Shown one piece after another: positions 1 to 5,875 of a stretch of DNA of 6,086 bases. Where the stretch lies: the NCBI GenBank assembly GCA_025454565.1, contig JALOOE010000298.1:1-6086 (forward strand), in the 5' to 3' direction. The notes under the pieces are model-generated. The model was not told the DNA's origin and searched no databases. It worked only from the letters and a program-made list of their open reading frames with translations. The translations under genes and the position numbers were made by a program. How positions within the stretch are numbered: position 1 is the first letter of the stretch; every line of letters starts with the position of its first letter. The DNA is from Anaerolineae bacterium. Its GTDB lineage: Bacteria > Chloroflexota > Anaerolineae > CG2-30-64-16.

Positions 1-1
1 A

Positions 2-454
2 CAGCGCGTGCTAAGAACGCTCGGCTTCGACAGCATCACGTCGTATGTCTGGATCCACCACGTGCGCATGCCGGCCTTTCCGGAGACTCCTTACGCCGCA
101 GTGATGGAGGGCGCGATCGAACACTGGCAGCGGACGGCGCAGTCCTTTGACTTGCCTTACTTCCCGAACGTAACGATGGGATGGGACTCCAGCCCGCGCA
201 CCGTGCAGTCGGATGTCTTCAGCAACGCCGGCTATCCGTTCACGCCCACGCTCAGCGGCAACACCCCCGGCGCCTTCCGGGATGCGTTGGCGCGGGCCAA
301 GGCGTTCCTCGACGCCCGGCCCGACGTGTCGAAGATCCTCACGATCAATGCGTGGAACGAGTGGACGGAAGGCAGCTACCTGGAGCCGGATACGGTGCAT
401 GGGATGGGCTATCTCGAGGCCATTCGCGATGTGTTTGGGCAATACCAAAACTGA
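2..454 (+). CDS. WbsX / GH99-like domain protein, C-terminal part (5' truncated by window)
   Basis: The reading frame is open from the window edge to a TGA at 452-454, so only about 150 C-terminal residues are visible and the true start lies upstream. The GTG at position 8 is simply the first start-like codon and is not a likely start. Two signatures are visible: T-M-G-W-D-S-S-P-R around 175-202, and N-A-W-N-E-W-T-E-G-S-Y-L-E-P-D around 348-392. Both are characteristic of the WbsX / glycoside hydrolase 99-like (beta/alpha)8 family, where the Asn-Glu-Trp...Glu-Gly block lies near the C-terminal end of the barrel. Members are annotated either as glycosyltransferases of polysaccharide synthesis or as GH99-like hydrolases. 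The catabolic neighbours favour the hydrolase reading, but this is inference. The sulfatase start follows 12 nt downstream, implying co-transcription. The family call is fairly secure; the substrate is unknown. Confidence 0.8.
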   Translation, partial: QRVLRTLGFDSITSYVWIHHVRMPAFPETPYAAVMEGAIEHWQRTAQSFDLPYFPNVTMGWDSSPRTVQSDVFSNAGYPFTPTLSGNTPGAFRDALARAKAFLDARPDVSKILTINAWNEWTEGSYLEPDTVHGMGYLEAIRDVFGQYQN

Positions 455-466
455 TCTGGAAACTTG

Positions 467-1939
467 ATGACTCAACCCAACATCCTCATCGTCATGACCG
501 ACCATCAGCGGGCGGACACGGCTTTGCCGGAGCATCCGGCGCTCACGCCGAACCTGGATCGCTTTGCTGCCGAAGGTGTGACCTTCACAAACGCGTTCTG
601 CCCATCGCCGCACTGCTGCCCTTCGCGCGCGACCTTCTTCACCGGTCTCTATCCCACGCGCCACGGTGTCTGGAACAACATCTGCAATGACCAGGCGTTG
701 CGCCGCGGGCTGAAGCCGGGCGTACGGCTGTGGAGCGAAGACCTCGCCGAGGGAGGCTACAGCCTGCACTTCTCCGGCAAGTGGCACGTCAGCGTGGAGG
801 AATCGCCGGCCGACCGCGGCTGGATCGAGCACTTCGTCAGCGGCGCGCAAGGGACGCATCACGGCTGGACATGGGAGCAGTATCGGAAGCTGGCGGAAGA
901 GACCGGAAAACCGGGAGCCAGGGGGAAGAGGCAACCGGGGGAGATTCTGCGGCCGGGCTACGGGACGTATCGGCTTTATGGCACGGGCGAGGTAGAGGCG
1001 GTCGGCGCGCTGCAGCACGACGAGACGGCGGTCGCGAAGGCGCTGGATGTGCTGTCTCTGATCGGCCCGCACGACCCCTACATCGTGCCGCAGAAGTATC
1101 TCGACATGTACGACCTGGCCGACATCCCGTTACCGGCCTCCTATGCCGACGACCTGGCCGACAAGCCGGCGATCTATGGCCGGATGCGCGCGATGCGCTT
1201 CGGCCAGCTCAGCGAGCGCGAGGTGCGGGACGGGATTCGCCACTTCTGGGCCTACTGCACCTACCTGGACGATCGGTTCGGGCAACTGCTGGCTGCGCTC
1301 GACGCGACCGGGCAGCGCGAAAACACGCTCGTGCTCTATACTTCCGACCACGGCGACTATTGCGGCGAGCATGGGCTGTTCGCCAAGGGTATCCCCTGCT
1401 TCCAGGGCGCCTACCGCGTCCCCGCGGTCATCCGCTGGCCTGCGGGCATCGTCAACGCCGGCCGCCGCGCCGATCCGTTCATCTCGCTGGCAGACTTCGG
1501 GCCGACCTTCCAGGAGGTGGCCGGCGTGGCGTCGGGCGCCACGACCGGCGCGAGCCTGCTCCCCTTCCTGCGGGGTGAGTCGCCGGCCTCCTGGCGCGAT
1601 GAGATCCACACGCAATGTAACGGTGTCGAGCTTTACTACACCCAACGCTCGGTGATGACGACCGACTTCAAGTATGTCTTCAACGGCTTCGACCGCGATG
1701 AGCTGTACGACTTGCGCGTCGATCCGCACGAGATGCGCAATCTGGCCGGCGATCCGGCCTACGAGACGGTCAAGCGCGAGATGTGCGGCCGCATGTGGCG
1801 CTTCGCCTATCAAGAAGACGACACGGCGATCAATCCGTATGTCACGGTGGGGCTGGCGCCGTATGGGCCGGCGGAGGCGTTCGGAGATAGAGATAGAGAT
1901 AGAGATAGAGATAGAGATAGAGATAGAGAGGAGAGATAG
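467..1939 (+). CDS. Formylglycine-dependent (type I) sulfatase with Asp-Arg repeat tail
   Basis: Predicted sulfate ester hydrolase of the alkaline phosphatase superfamily, 490 aa. Visible sites: N-terminal N-I-L-I-V-M-T-D-H with metal ligand D12; sulfatase signature C50-C-P-S-R54 ending T59-G60, where C50 would be converted to formylglycine by a maturase not in this window; K105 and H107 in G-K-W-H; H202 in G-P-H-D-P; D294-H295 in S-D-H-G-D; and K308. A second conserved block, D-E-L-Y-D-L-R-V-D-P, lies at 411-420. ATG 467 is preferred over the in-frame TTG 464 because a weak GGAAA (458-462) is then spaced 4 nt away. No signal peptide is seen, so the protein is probably cytoplasmic. Oddities: the tail after P-Y-G-P-A-E-A-F-G is (DR)7-E-E-R encoded by a hexanucleotide microsatellite, and the segment before S197-L-I-G-P-H looks short, as if the usual PWFLFV-type strand were missing. 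The substrate is not predictable; sulfated glycan is inferred from context. Confidence 0.92.
   Translation: MTQPNILIVMTDHQRADTALPEHPALTPNLDRFAAEGVTFTNAFCPSPHCCPSRATFFTGLYPTRHGVWNNICNDQALRRGLKPGVRLWSEDLAEGGYSLHFSGKWHVSVEESPADRGWIEHFVSGAQGTHHGWTWEQYRKLAEETGKPGARGKRQPGEILRPGYGTYRLYGTGEVEAVGALQHDETAVAKALDVLSLIGPHDPYIVPQKYLDMYDLADIPLPASYADDLADKPAIYGRMRAMRFGQLSEREVRDGIRHFWAYCTYLDDRFGQLLAALDATGQRENTLVLYTSDHGDYCGEHGLFAKGIPCFQGAYRVPAVIRWPAGIVNAGRRADPFISLADFGPTFQEVAGVASGATTGASLLPFLRGESPASWRDEIHTQCNGVELYYTQRSVMTTDFKYVFNGFDRDELYDLRVDPHEMRNLAGDPAYETVKREMCGRMWRFAYQEDDTAINPYVTVGLAPYGPAEAFGDRDRDRDRDRDRDREER
1886..1927 (+). repeat. GATAGA hexanucleotide microsatellite, 7 perfect copies
   Basis: Seven uninterrupted GATAGA units lie at 1886-1927, with partial GA extensions on each side (1884-1929). 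The array is in frame with the sulfatase and encodes seven Asp-Arg pairs. The reading frame one base later gives Ile-Glu repeats, and the third frame contains TAG in every unit. A 7-nt interruption (1928-1934) is followed by one more GATAGA at 1935-1940 in a shifted register, and this unit supplies the sulfatase TAG stop at 1937-1939. Because the unit is 6 bp, copy-number change would lengthen or shorten the tail without a frameshift. The low-complexity sequence contrasts sharply with the surrounding GC-rich coding DNA. Confidence 0.97.
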
Positions 1940-1944
1940 AGGAG
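1929..1944 (+). promoter_or_regulatory. Candidate ribosome binding region of the aldo/keto reductase gene, derived from repeat edge
   Basis: Two AGGAG motifs are present, at 1929-1933 (12 nt before ATG 1946) and at 1940-1944 (only 1 nt before it). Neither has ideal spacing. With the upstream stop at 1937-1939, only 6 nt from the start, translation is probably coupled to the sulfatase. Both motifs lie in the degenerate 3' edge of the GATAGA array. Confidence 0.5.
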
Positions 1945-1945
1945 C

Positions 1946-2923
1946 ATGCGTTACCGCACATTTGGCCGCATGGGCTGGCAGGTTTCGGAGATCGGCTTCG
2001 GCGCGTGGGCCGTCGGCGGAAGTTGGGGCGCGCAGCCGGAAGCGGAGTCGCTCAAGGCGCTGCACCGGGCGCTCGATTTGGGGTGCAACTTCATTGACAC
2101 GGCTCAGGGCTACGGCAACGGACGCAGCGAGACGATTATCGGACAGGTGCTGAAGGAGCGGCGCGGGGAGCGCATCTACGTCGCCACCAAAATCCCGGCC
2201 GCGCCCGGCCCGTGGCCCCCCAGCCCCTATTGCTCGGCAGAGGAGCGCTATGGCGCGGTCTATCTGCGCGAGCGGCTTGAGGAAAGCCTGCGCCGCTTGC
2301 AGACCGACTGCATCGACCTACTCCAGCTCCACACCTGGACGCGCGCCTGGAATCGCGATCCGGCGCCGCTGGAAACGCTGCGCCAATTCCAAAAGGAAGG
2401 CAAGATTCGGGCGATCGGTATCAGCACGCCGGAGCACGATCAGAACGCGCTCGTCGATCTGATGGCCGCGGGCTGGCTCGACTCGATCCAGGTCATCTAT
2501 AACATCTTCGACCAGGAGCCGCAGGCCGAGTTGTTCCCGGTCGCGCAGGAACAGGGAATCGGCGTGATCGTGCGTGTCGTGCTCGATGAAGGCTCGCTGG
2601 CCGGCAAGTGGACGCCCGAGACGAGGTTCGCAGAGGGGGATTTCCGCAACCGCTACTTCGCAGGCGACCGGCTGCCGTGGGCCGTGCGCCGCGTGGCGCA
2701 GGTACGCGAGACGATCGGCGATCAGGAGCCGAACATGGTCACGGCGGCCATCAAGTTCGGACTGAAACCGGCCGCGGTCTCCACCGTCCTCGTCGGCATT
2801 CGCAACGTCGAGCAAGCCGAGATGAACTGCGGCGTCAGCGATCAGAAACCCATGTCCGACGAACTGGAAAACGCGCTGCGCAAACACAATTGGCGCAGAG
2901 CATTCTGGTACGAGGGGATGTAA
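1946..2923 (+). CDS. Aldo/keto reductase
   Basis: NAD(P)H-dependent oxidoreductase of the aldo/keto reductase superfamily, 325 aa, a normal family length. The (beta/alpha)8 barrel shows the full catalytic tetrad: D51 and Y56 in F-I-D-T-A-Q-G-Y-G, K82 in V-A-T-K-I, and H129 in L-L-Q-L-H. The cofactor-binding side shows G-I-S-T-P (158-162), Q182-V-I-Y-N, and a C-terminal V-L-V-G-I-R-N (281-287). ATG 1946 is chosen over the in-frame ATG 1970 because M-R-Y-R-T-F-G-R-M-G-W-Q-V-S-E-I-G-F-G is the usual opening of bacterial members. It is soluble with no signal peptide. It starts 6 nt after the sulfatase and ends 21 nt before GH42, so its substrate is plausibly a sugar or sugar-derived carbonyl compound (inference). 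Sugar dehydrogenase activity is possible. Individual AKR specificity cannot be read from sequence. Confidence 0.93.
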   Translation: MRYRTFGRMGWQVSEIGFGAWAVGGSWGAQPEAESLKALHRALDLGCNFIDTAQGYGNGRSETIIGQVLKERRGERIYVATKIPAAPGPWPPSPYCSAEERYGAVYLRERLEESLRRLQTDCIDLLQLHTWTRAWNRDPAPLETLRQFQKEGKIRAIGISTPEHDQNALVDLMAAGWLDSIQVIYNIFDQEPQAELFPVAQEQGIGVIVRVVLDEGSLAGKWTPETRFAEGDFRNRYFAGDRLPWAVRRVAQVRETIGDQEPNMVTAAIKFGLKPAAVSTVLVGIRNVEQAEMNCGVSDQKPMSDELENALRKHNWRRAFWYEGM

Positions 2924-2932
2924 TATGTGTTC

Positions 2933-2937
2933 GGAGG
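2933..2937 (+). promoter_or_regulatory. Shine-Dalgarno site deciding the GH42 start
   Basis: A perfect GGAGG lies 7 nt upstream of ATG 2945. This places the start at 2945 rather than at the in-frame GTG 2927, which would put the motif inside the coding region. Confidence 0.85.
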
Positions 2938-2944
2938 TTCCATC

Positions 2945-5041
2945 ATGATTCTGGCCGCACAATACTATCGGCCGCCGTTCCCCGAACGGCGTTACTGGAA
3001 GGAAGACCTGGACGGGATGAAGGATGCCGGGCTGAACGCCGTGCAGCTCTGGGTGCTCTGGAGTTGGGTGGAGCCGGAGCCAGGGCGTTTCGACTTCAGC
3101 GATTACGATGAACTGGTGGAGGAAGCCGGCAAGCGTGGGCTGGGAGTCGTGCTCAGCTCCATCGCTGAGCTCCACCCGTTCTGGATCCATCGCGAGATCC
3201 CGGACGCCCACATGATCGACCATATGGGCCGGGCCGTCATTTCTTCCAACCGCGGCGAGGCGCATCAAGGCCTGACGCCCGGCGGCTGCACCGACAACCC
3301 GGAAGTGCTGCGCCGGATGGGCGCGTTCCTGGAAGCGGTCGGCAGTCGCTACGCCGGTGCGCCCAACCTGGTTGGCTGGGACATCTGGAACGAGCTGCGT
3401 TGGAACGTCCAGGCCGATGGGCTGGTCTGCTTCTGTCCGCACACGTTGCAGGCGTTCCGGGGCTGGCTTGATGCGAAGTACGGCGGCCTCGATGGCCTGA
3501 ACGCCGCGTGGAAGCGCCGCTATTGCGACTGGGCCGACGTGATGCCCGGCAAGCTGCCGAAGCGGCCCTACACCGAGATGATGGCGTTCGAGAAATTCCT
3601 CCAGTGGCGCGCGGCCGAGCAGATGCGCTTCCGCGCCGAGATCATCAAACGGGCCGATCCGACCCACATCGTTACCGGGCACGGCGCACAGCCCTCAGCC
3701 CACATGGCCGGCGACGCGGAGAACCATGCCATCAACCGCGGGAACGACTGGGACCTCGTCAAGCCGCTCGACGGCGTCGGCTGTTCCCATTTTCCCTTCT
3801 GGTTCGCCATGTCGGATGCGGATTTCGGCGTGCGCGTGGAATGCACTCGCTCGGCAGCGGGCGACAAGACCGTCTGGGTGAGCGAGTTGCAGGGCGGCTC
3901 GGCGCGCCAGGGGTTCGACGTGCGGCCCTCTGTGGAAGCCAAGCCGCAACAGCGCTGGGTGTGGAACGGCTACGGCCGCGGCGCCAAGGCGGTGATCTTC
4001 TGGTGCTGGCGCGATGAGTTCTTCGGACGCGAATCGTCGGGTTACGGGCTGGCGGGACGCGATGGCCTGGCCGAAGAGCGCATCGCCCTGATGAAGCAGA
4101 CGGGCAGTATCCTGCGCGAACACAACGCCCTGCTGGAAGCCTACCGGCCCGACGCGGCAAAGGTTGGCGTGCTGTTCGATCCGAACGGATATAACCTGGA
4201 GTGGGCGCAAGATGGCGTGGCGGCGCGCGCGAGAGACAGCGTGACCGGCTACCTGACAGCGCTGGAGCATCTGCAGGTGCCCTACACGCTCGTCGAAAGC
4301 AGCCATCTGGCCGCGCTGAAAGAGCTGAAGCTGCTGATCGCGCCCTTCCCGATCGCCGTGCCCGATGCGGCCGCCGGACCGGTCGCCGACTTCCTCCGGC
4401 GCGGCGGGACGGTGCTGGCGGAGAGTGAGGCCGGCGCATACACAGAGGAGGGCATCTACCGCTACCCCGCGGCCGAGCGCCCGTTGGCTACCGCTCTAGG
4501 CATCGCGGATCTGGGCCGCCGACCGCTGAAAACCGCGGAGTTCCGGTTCGCCTACGGCAAAGAGAGCTATGATTTGCGCGCCGCCATCTGGATCACACCG
4601 CTGCTGGCGGATGGCGCAAGCGTGCTGGCGCGGGATGGCGCAGGCAATGTCCTGGCTACCGCACGCCAGGCCGGCAAGGGCACGGTGATCGCGCTGGGCA
4701 CCTTCATCGGGAAAGGGTACGCCGAGGCCCGGTACGGCGATTTCGAGCGCTTCCTGGGTCACATCATCGCGTACGCCGGCGGGCTGCCCGATCTGAAAGT
4801 GCATGGCGAGAAGCCGCTTCAGTGGCGGAGCGGCCCGGCCGCCGGCAAACGGCTGCTCTTCATCACCAATCAGAGCGCCAGCCAGACGGTGCGCGTCGGC
4901 GGGCCGGAGGCGCTGTTCGGCTCGGCCAAGATGGCCCGCGAGCTGCACCACGGCGGCAAGATCAAGATCAAGCGCGAAGAGGGCGAGTGCCGCTTCAAGC
5001 TGCCGCTGGCGGAAGGTGACTTCGCGATCCTGCATTGGTAG
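2945..5041 (+). CDS. GH42 family beta-galactosidase
   Basis: Retaining glycoside hydrolase that releases terminal beta-D-galactose (in some members alpha-L-arabinopyranose) from oligosaccharides; 698 aa, typical for GH42. Domains by position: catalytic TIM barrel at about 1-395; a class I glutamine-amidotransferase-like trimerisation domain at about 403-610, opening K-V-G-V-L-F-D-P and carrying L-L-I-A-P-F-P (463-469) and G-G-T-V-L-A (487-492); and a small beta-rich C-terminal domain to 698. The acid/base is E150 in W-D-I-W-N-E-L, and the nucleophile is E314 in W-V-S-E-L-Q-G-G. The opening M-I-L-A-A-Q-Y-Y-R-P is typical of the family, and the GGAGG at 2933-2937 supports ATG 2945. No signal peptide is seen, so it is expected to act in the cytoplasm on imported oligosaccharides. 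Of the four Cys that bind zinc in some GH42 enzymes, C115, C162 and C164 are present, but the fourth position is T167 (H166 is adjacent). The next gene starts 5 nt after its stop. Confidence 0.93.
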   Translation: MILAAQYYRPPFPERRYWKEDLDGMKDAGLNAVQLWVLWSWVEPEPGRFDFSDYDELVEEAGKRGLGVVLSSIAELHPFWIHREIPDAHMIDHMGRAVISSNRGEAHQGLTPGGCTDNPEVLRRMGAFLEAVGSRYAGAPNLVGWDIWNELRWNVQADGLVCFCPHTLQAFRGWLDAKYGGLDGLNAAWKRRYCDWADVMPGKLPKRPYTEMMAFEKFLQWRAAEQMRFRAEIIKRADPTHIVTGHGAQPSAHMAGDAENHAINRGNDWDLVKPLDGVGCSHFPFWFAMSDADFGVRVECTRSAAGDKTVWVSELQGGSARQGFDVRPSVEAKPQQRWVWNGYGRGAKAVIFWCWRDEFFGRESSGYGLAGRDGLAEERIALMKQTGSILREHNALLEAYRPDAAKVGVLFDPNGYNLEWAQDGVAARARDSVTGYLTALEHLQVPYTLVESSHLAALKELKLLIAPFPIAVPDAAAGPVADFLRRGGTVLAESEAGAYTEEGIYRYPAAERPLATALGIADLGRRPLKTAEFRFAYGKESYDLRAAIWITPLLADGASVLARDGAGNVLATARQAGKGTVIALGTFIGKGYAEARYGDFERFLGHIIAYAGGLPDLKVHGEKPLQWRSGPAAGKRLLFITNQSASQTVRVGGPEALFGSAKMARELHHGGKIKIKREEGECRFKLPLAEGDFAILHW

Positions 5042-5046
5042 ATTTT

Positions 5047-5862
5047 ATGACAACTAAAACAGGCCTTCCGTGGCCCGACGGCTGCCTGGGCGCCGTCTCG
5101 CTCACCTTCGATGACGGACGCGCTTCGCAGTTGCAAAAGGCCATCCCGATCCTGGCCGAGCACGATCTGCGGGCCACGTTCTACCTGAATCCGAAGGGTG
5201 ATGACTGGCTCGACGCGCTGGCCCCCTGGCGCGAGATCGCGCGCGCGGGGCACGAGATCGGCAACCACACCATCGGCCACCCCTGCTCCAAAGCGCTCTT
5301 CGATGATCCGGGCCTCCGCTGCCTGGAGCGCATGACGCTGGCCGAGATCGAGGCCGACATCGTGGAGGCTTCGCGCGAGGGAATCCCGGAGCAGGCCGAG
5401 TTCAGCTTCTGCTATCCCTGCTATCAGGAGCACGTGGGCGAGGGGCTGACGCGGCAAAGCTACGTGCCGGTGGTCGCCCGCCACTTCATCGCGGGCCGGG
5501 GGCAAGGGGAGCGGGGCCACAACATCCCCGCCACATGCGATCTGGCGTATCTCTACTCGTGGAAGGCGGAGTTTCTCACTGCGCCGACCCTGGTCGGGAT
5601 GGCCGAGCAAGCAGCAACGCTGGGCCGCTGGACGATCTTCACGATCCACGGCATCGACGACGGGCATCTGCCGCTGTCCGAAGTTGCCTTTCGAGAGCTG
5701 TGCGGCTTCCTGGCGCGCCAGCGGCTTCCTGGCGCGCCAACAGACGCGCATCTGGACGGCGCCGGTGGTGGAAGTGGCGAAGCGGATCGCAGCCTGGAGA
5801 GAGTCATTCACCACGAAGCCACAATGACCCGAAGCTCGCTCGTCTTGCTGACTTCGTGGTGA
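5047..5862 (+). CDS. Polysaccharide deacetylase (NodB/CE4 fold) with frameshifted C-terminus
   Basis: Predicted metal-dependent deacetylase, 271 aa as it now reads. The NodB core is intact: S-L-T-F-D22-D23-G (catalytic base and metal ligand), H74-T-I-G-H78 (metal His pair), F121-C-Y-P-C (motif 3 region), and the catalytic-histidine block I200-H201-G followed by I-D-D-G-H-L-P-L-S. ATG 5047 is preferred over the in-frame TTG 5035, which lies inside GH42; no clear Shine-Dalgarno is seen, so coupling to GH42 (5-nt gap) is likely. After Q225 a 19-bp tandem duplication shifts the frame, and residues 226-271 are Gly/Ala/Arg-rich sequence unlike the family. If one copy is removed, the frame continues as Q-Q-T-R-I-W-T-A-P-V-V-E-V-A-K-R-I-A-A-W-R to a TGA at 5825-5827, giving about 253 aa with a family-like final helix. 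The catalytic domain may still fold. The substrate is unknown; acetylated sugar is inferred from context. Confidence 0.88.
   Translation: MTTKTGLPWPDGCLGAVSLTFDDGRASQLQKAIPILAEHDLRATFYLNPKGDDWLDALAPWREIARAGHEIGNHTIGHPCSKALFDDPGLRCLERMTLAEIEADIVEASREGIPEQAEFSFCYPCYQEHVGEGLTRQSYVPVVARHFIAGRGQGERGHNIPATCDLAYLYSWKAEFLTAPTLVGMAEQAATLGRWTIFTIHGIDDGHLPLSEVAFRELCGFLARQRLPGAPTDAHLDGAGGGSGEADRSLERVIHHEATMTRSSLVLLTSW
5702..5739 (+). repeat. Perfect 19-bp tandem duplication (2 copies)
   Basis: GCGGCTTCCTGGCGCGCCA occurs at 5702-5720 and again, identically, at 5721-5739. Each copy contains the 10-bp palindrome TGGCGCGCCA. Because 19 is not a multiple of 3, the second copy moves the deacetylase out of its ancestral frame. 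The exact identity of the copies points to a recent slippage event or to an assembly or sequencing artefact. Confidence 0.95.
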
Positions 5863-5863
5863 A
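5807..5863. repeat. Imperfect inverted-repeat element at the end of the deacetylase gene
   Basis: TTCACCACGAAG at 5807-5818 is the exact reverse complement of CTTCGTGGTGAA at 5852-5863, a 12-bp perfect stem with a 33-nt loop. The inner flanks show further partial complementarity. Sequences of the CCACGAAG / CTTCGTGG type are familiar as dispersed intergenic repeats in some environmental bacterial genomes (general knowledge, not checked here). The ancestral stop (5825-5827) lies in the loop, and the current stop (5860-5862) lies in the right arm. No T-tract follows, so it is not a standard intrinsic terminator. Confidence 0.65.
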
Positions 5864-5865
5864 CC

Positions 5866-5871
5866 GGAGGA
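5866..5871 (+). promoter_or_regulatory. Shine-Dalgarno site of the isomerase-like gene
   Basis: GGAGGA lies 4 nt before ATG 5876 and only 2 nt after the right arm of the inverted repeat. Folding of that hairpin could therefore affect ribosome access (inference). Confidence 0.8.
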
Positions 5872-5875
5872 CACC

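Noticed and set aside
11..1072. Antisense open frame of 353 codons opposite the WbsX-like and sulfatase genes
   Set aside because: Arg/Val/Leu-rich shadow without motifs, opposite well-supported genes.
1130..2065. Antisense open frame with a Ser-Ile repeat
   Set aside because: The Ser-Ile run is just the reverse complement of the GATAGA array; the rest is a shadow of the sulfatase.
2927..2944. GTG 2927 as an alternative GH42 start, adding 6 residues
   Set aside because: GGAGG at 2933-2937 is ideally spaced for ATG 2945, and the GH42 family normally opens at that Met.
2925..2948. Seven-codon ORF starting at ATG 2925 whose TGA overlaps the GH42 ATG
   Set aside because: It has no ribosome binding site of its own and is too short to distinguish from chance, although coupling cannot be excluded.
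2318..3682. Long antisense open frame of 454 codons across the reductase and GH42 genes
   Set aside because: It is complementary to two genes with intact catalytic motifs, shows no recognisable domain, and is expected in GC-rich DNA where antisense stops are rare.
4957..4971. Short AAGATC-type repeat in the GH42 C-terminal region
   Set aside because: It simply encodes K-I-K-I-K in a beta-strand, with only about two units and no structural consequence.
5807..5863. Inverted repeat as an intrinsic terminator
   Set aside because: The loop is 33 nt and no T-rich run follows; the next ribosome binding site begins 2 nt later.
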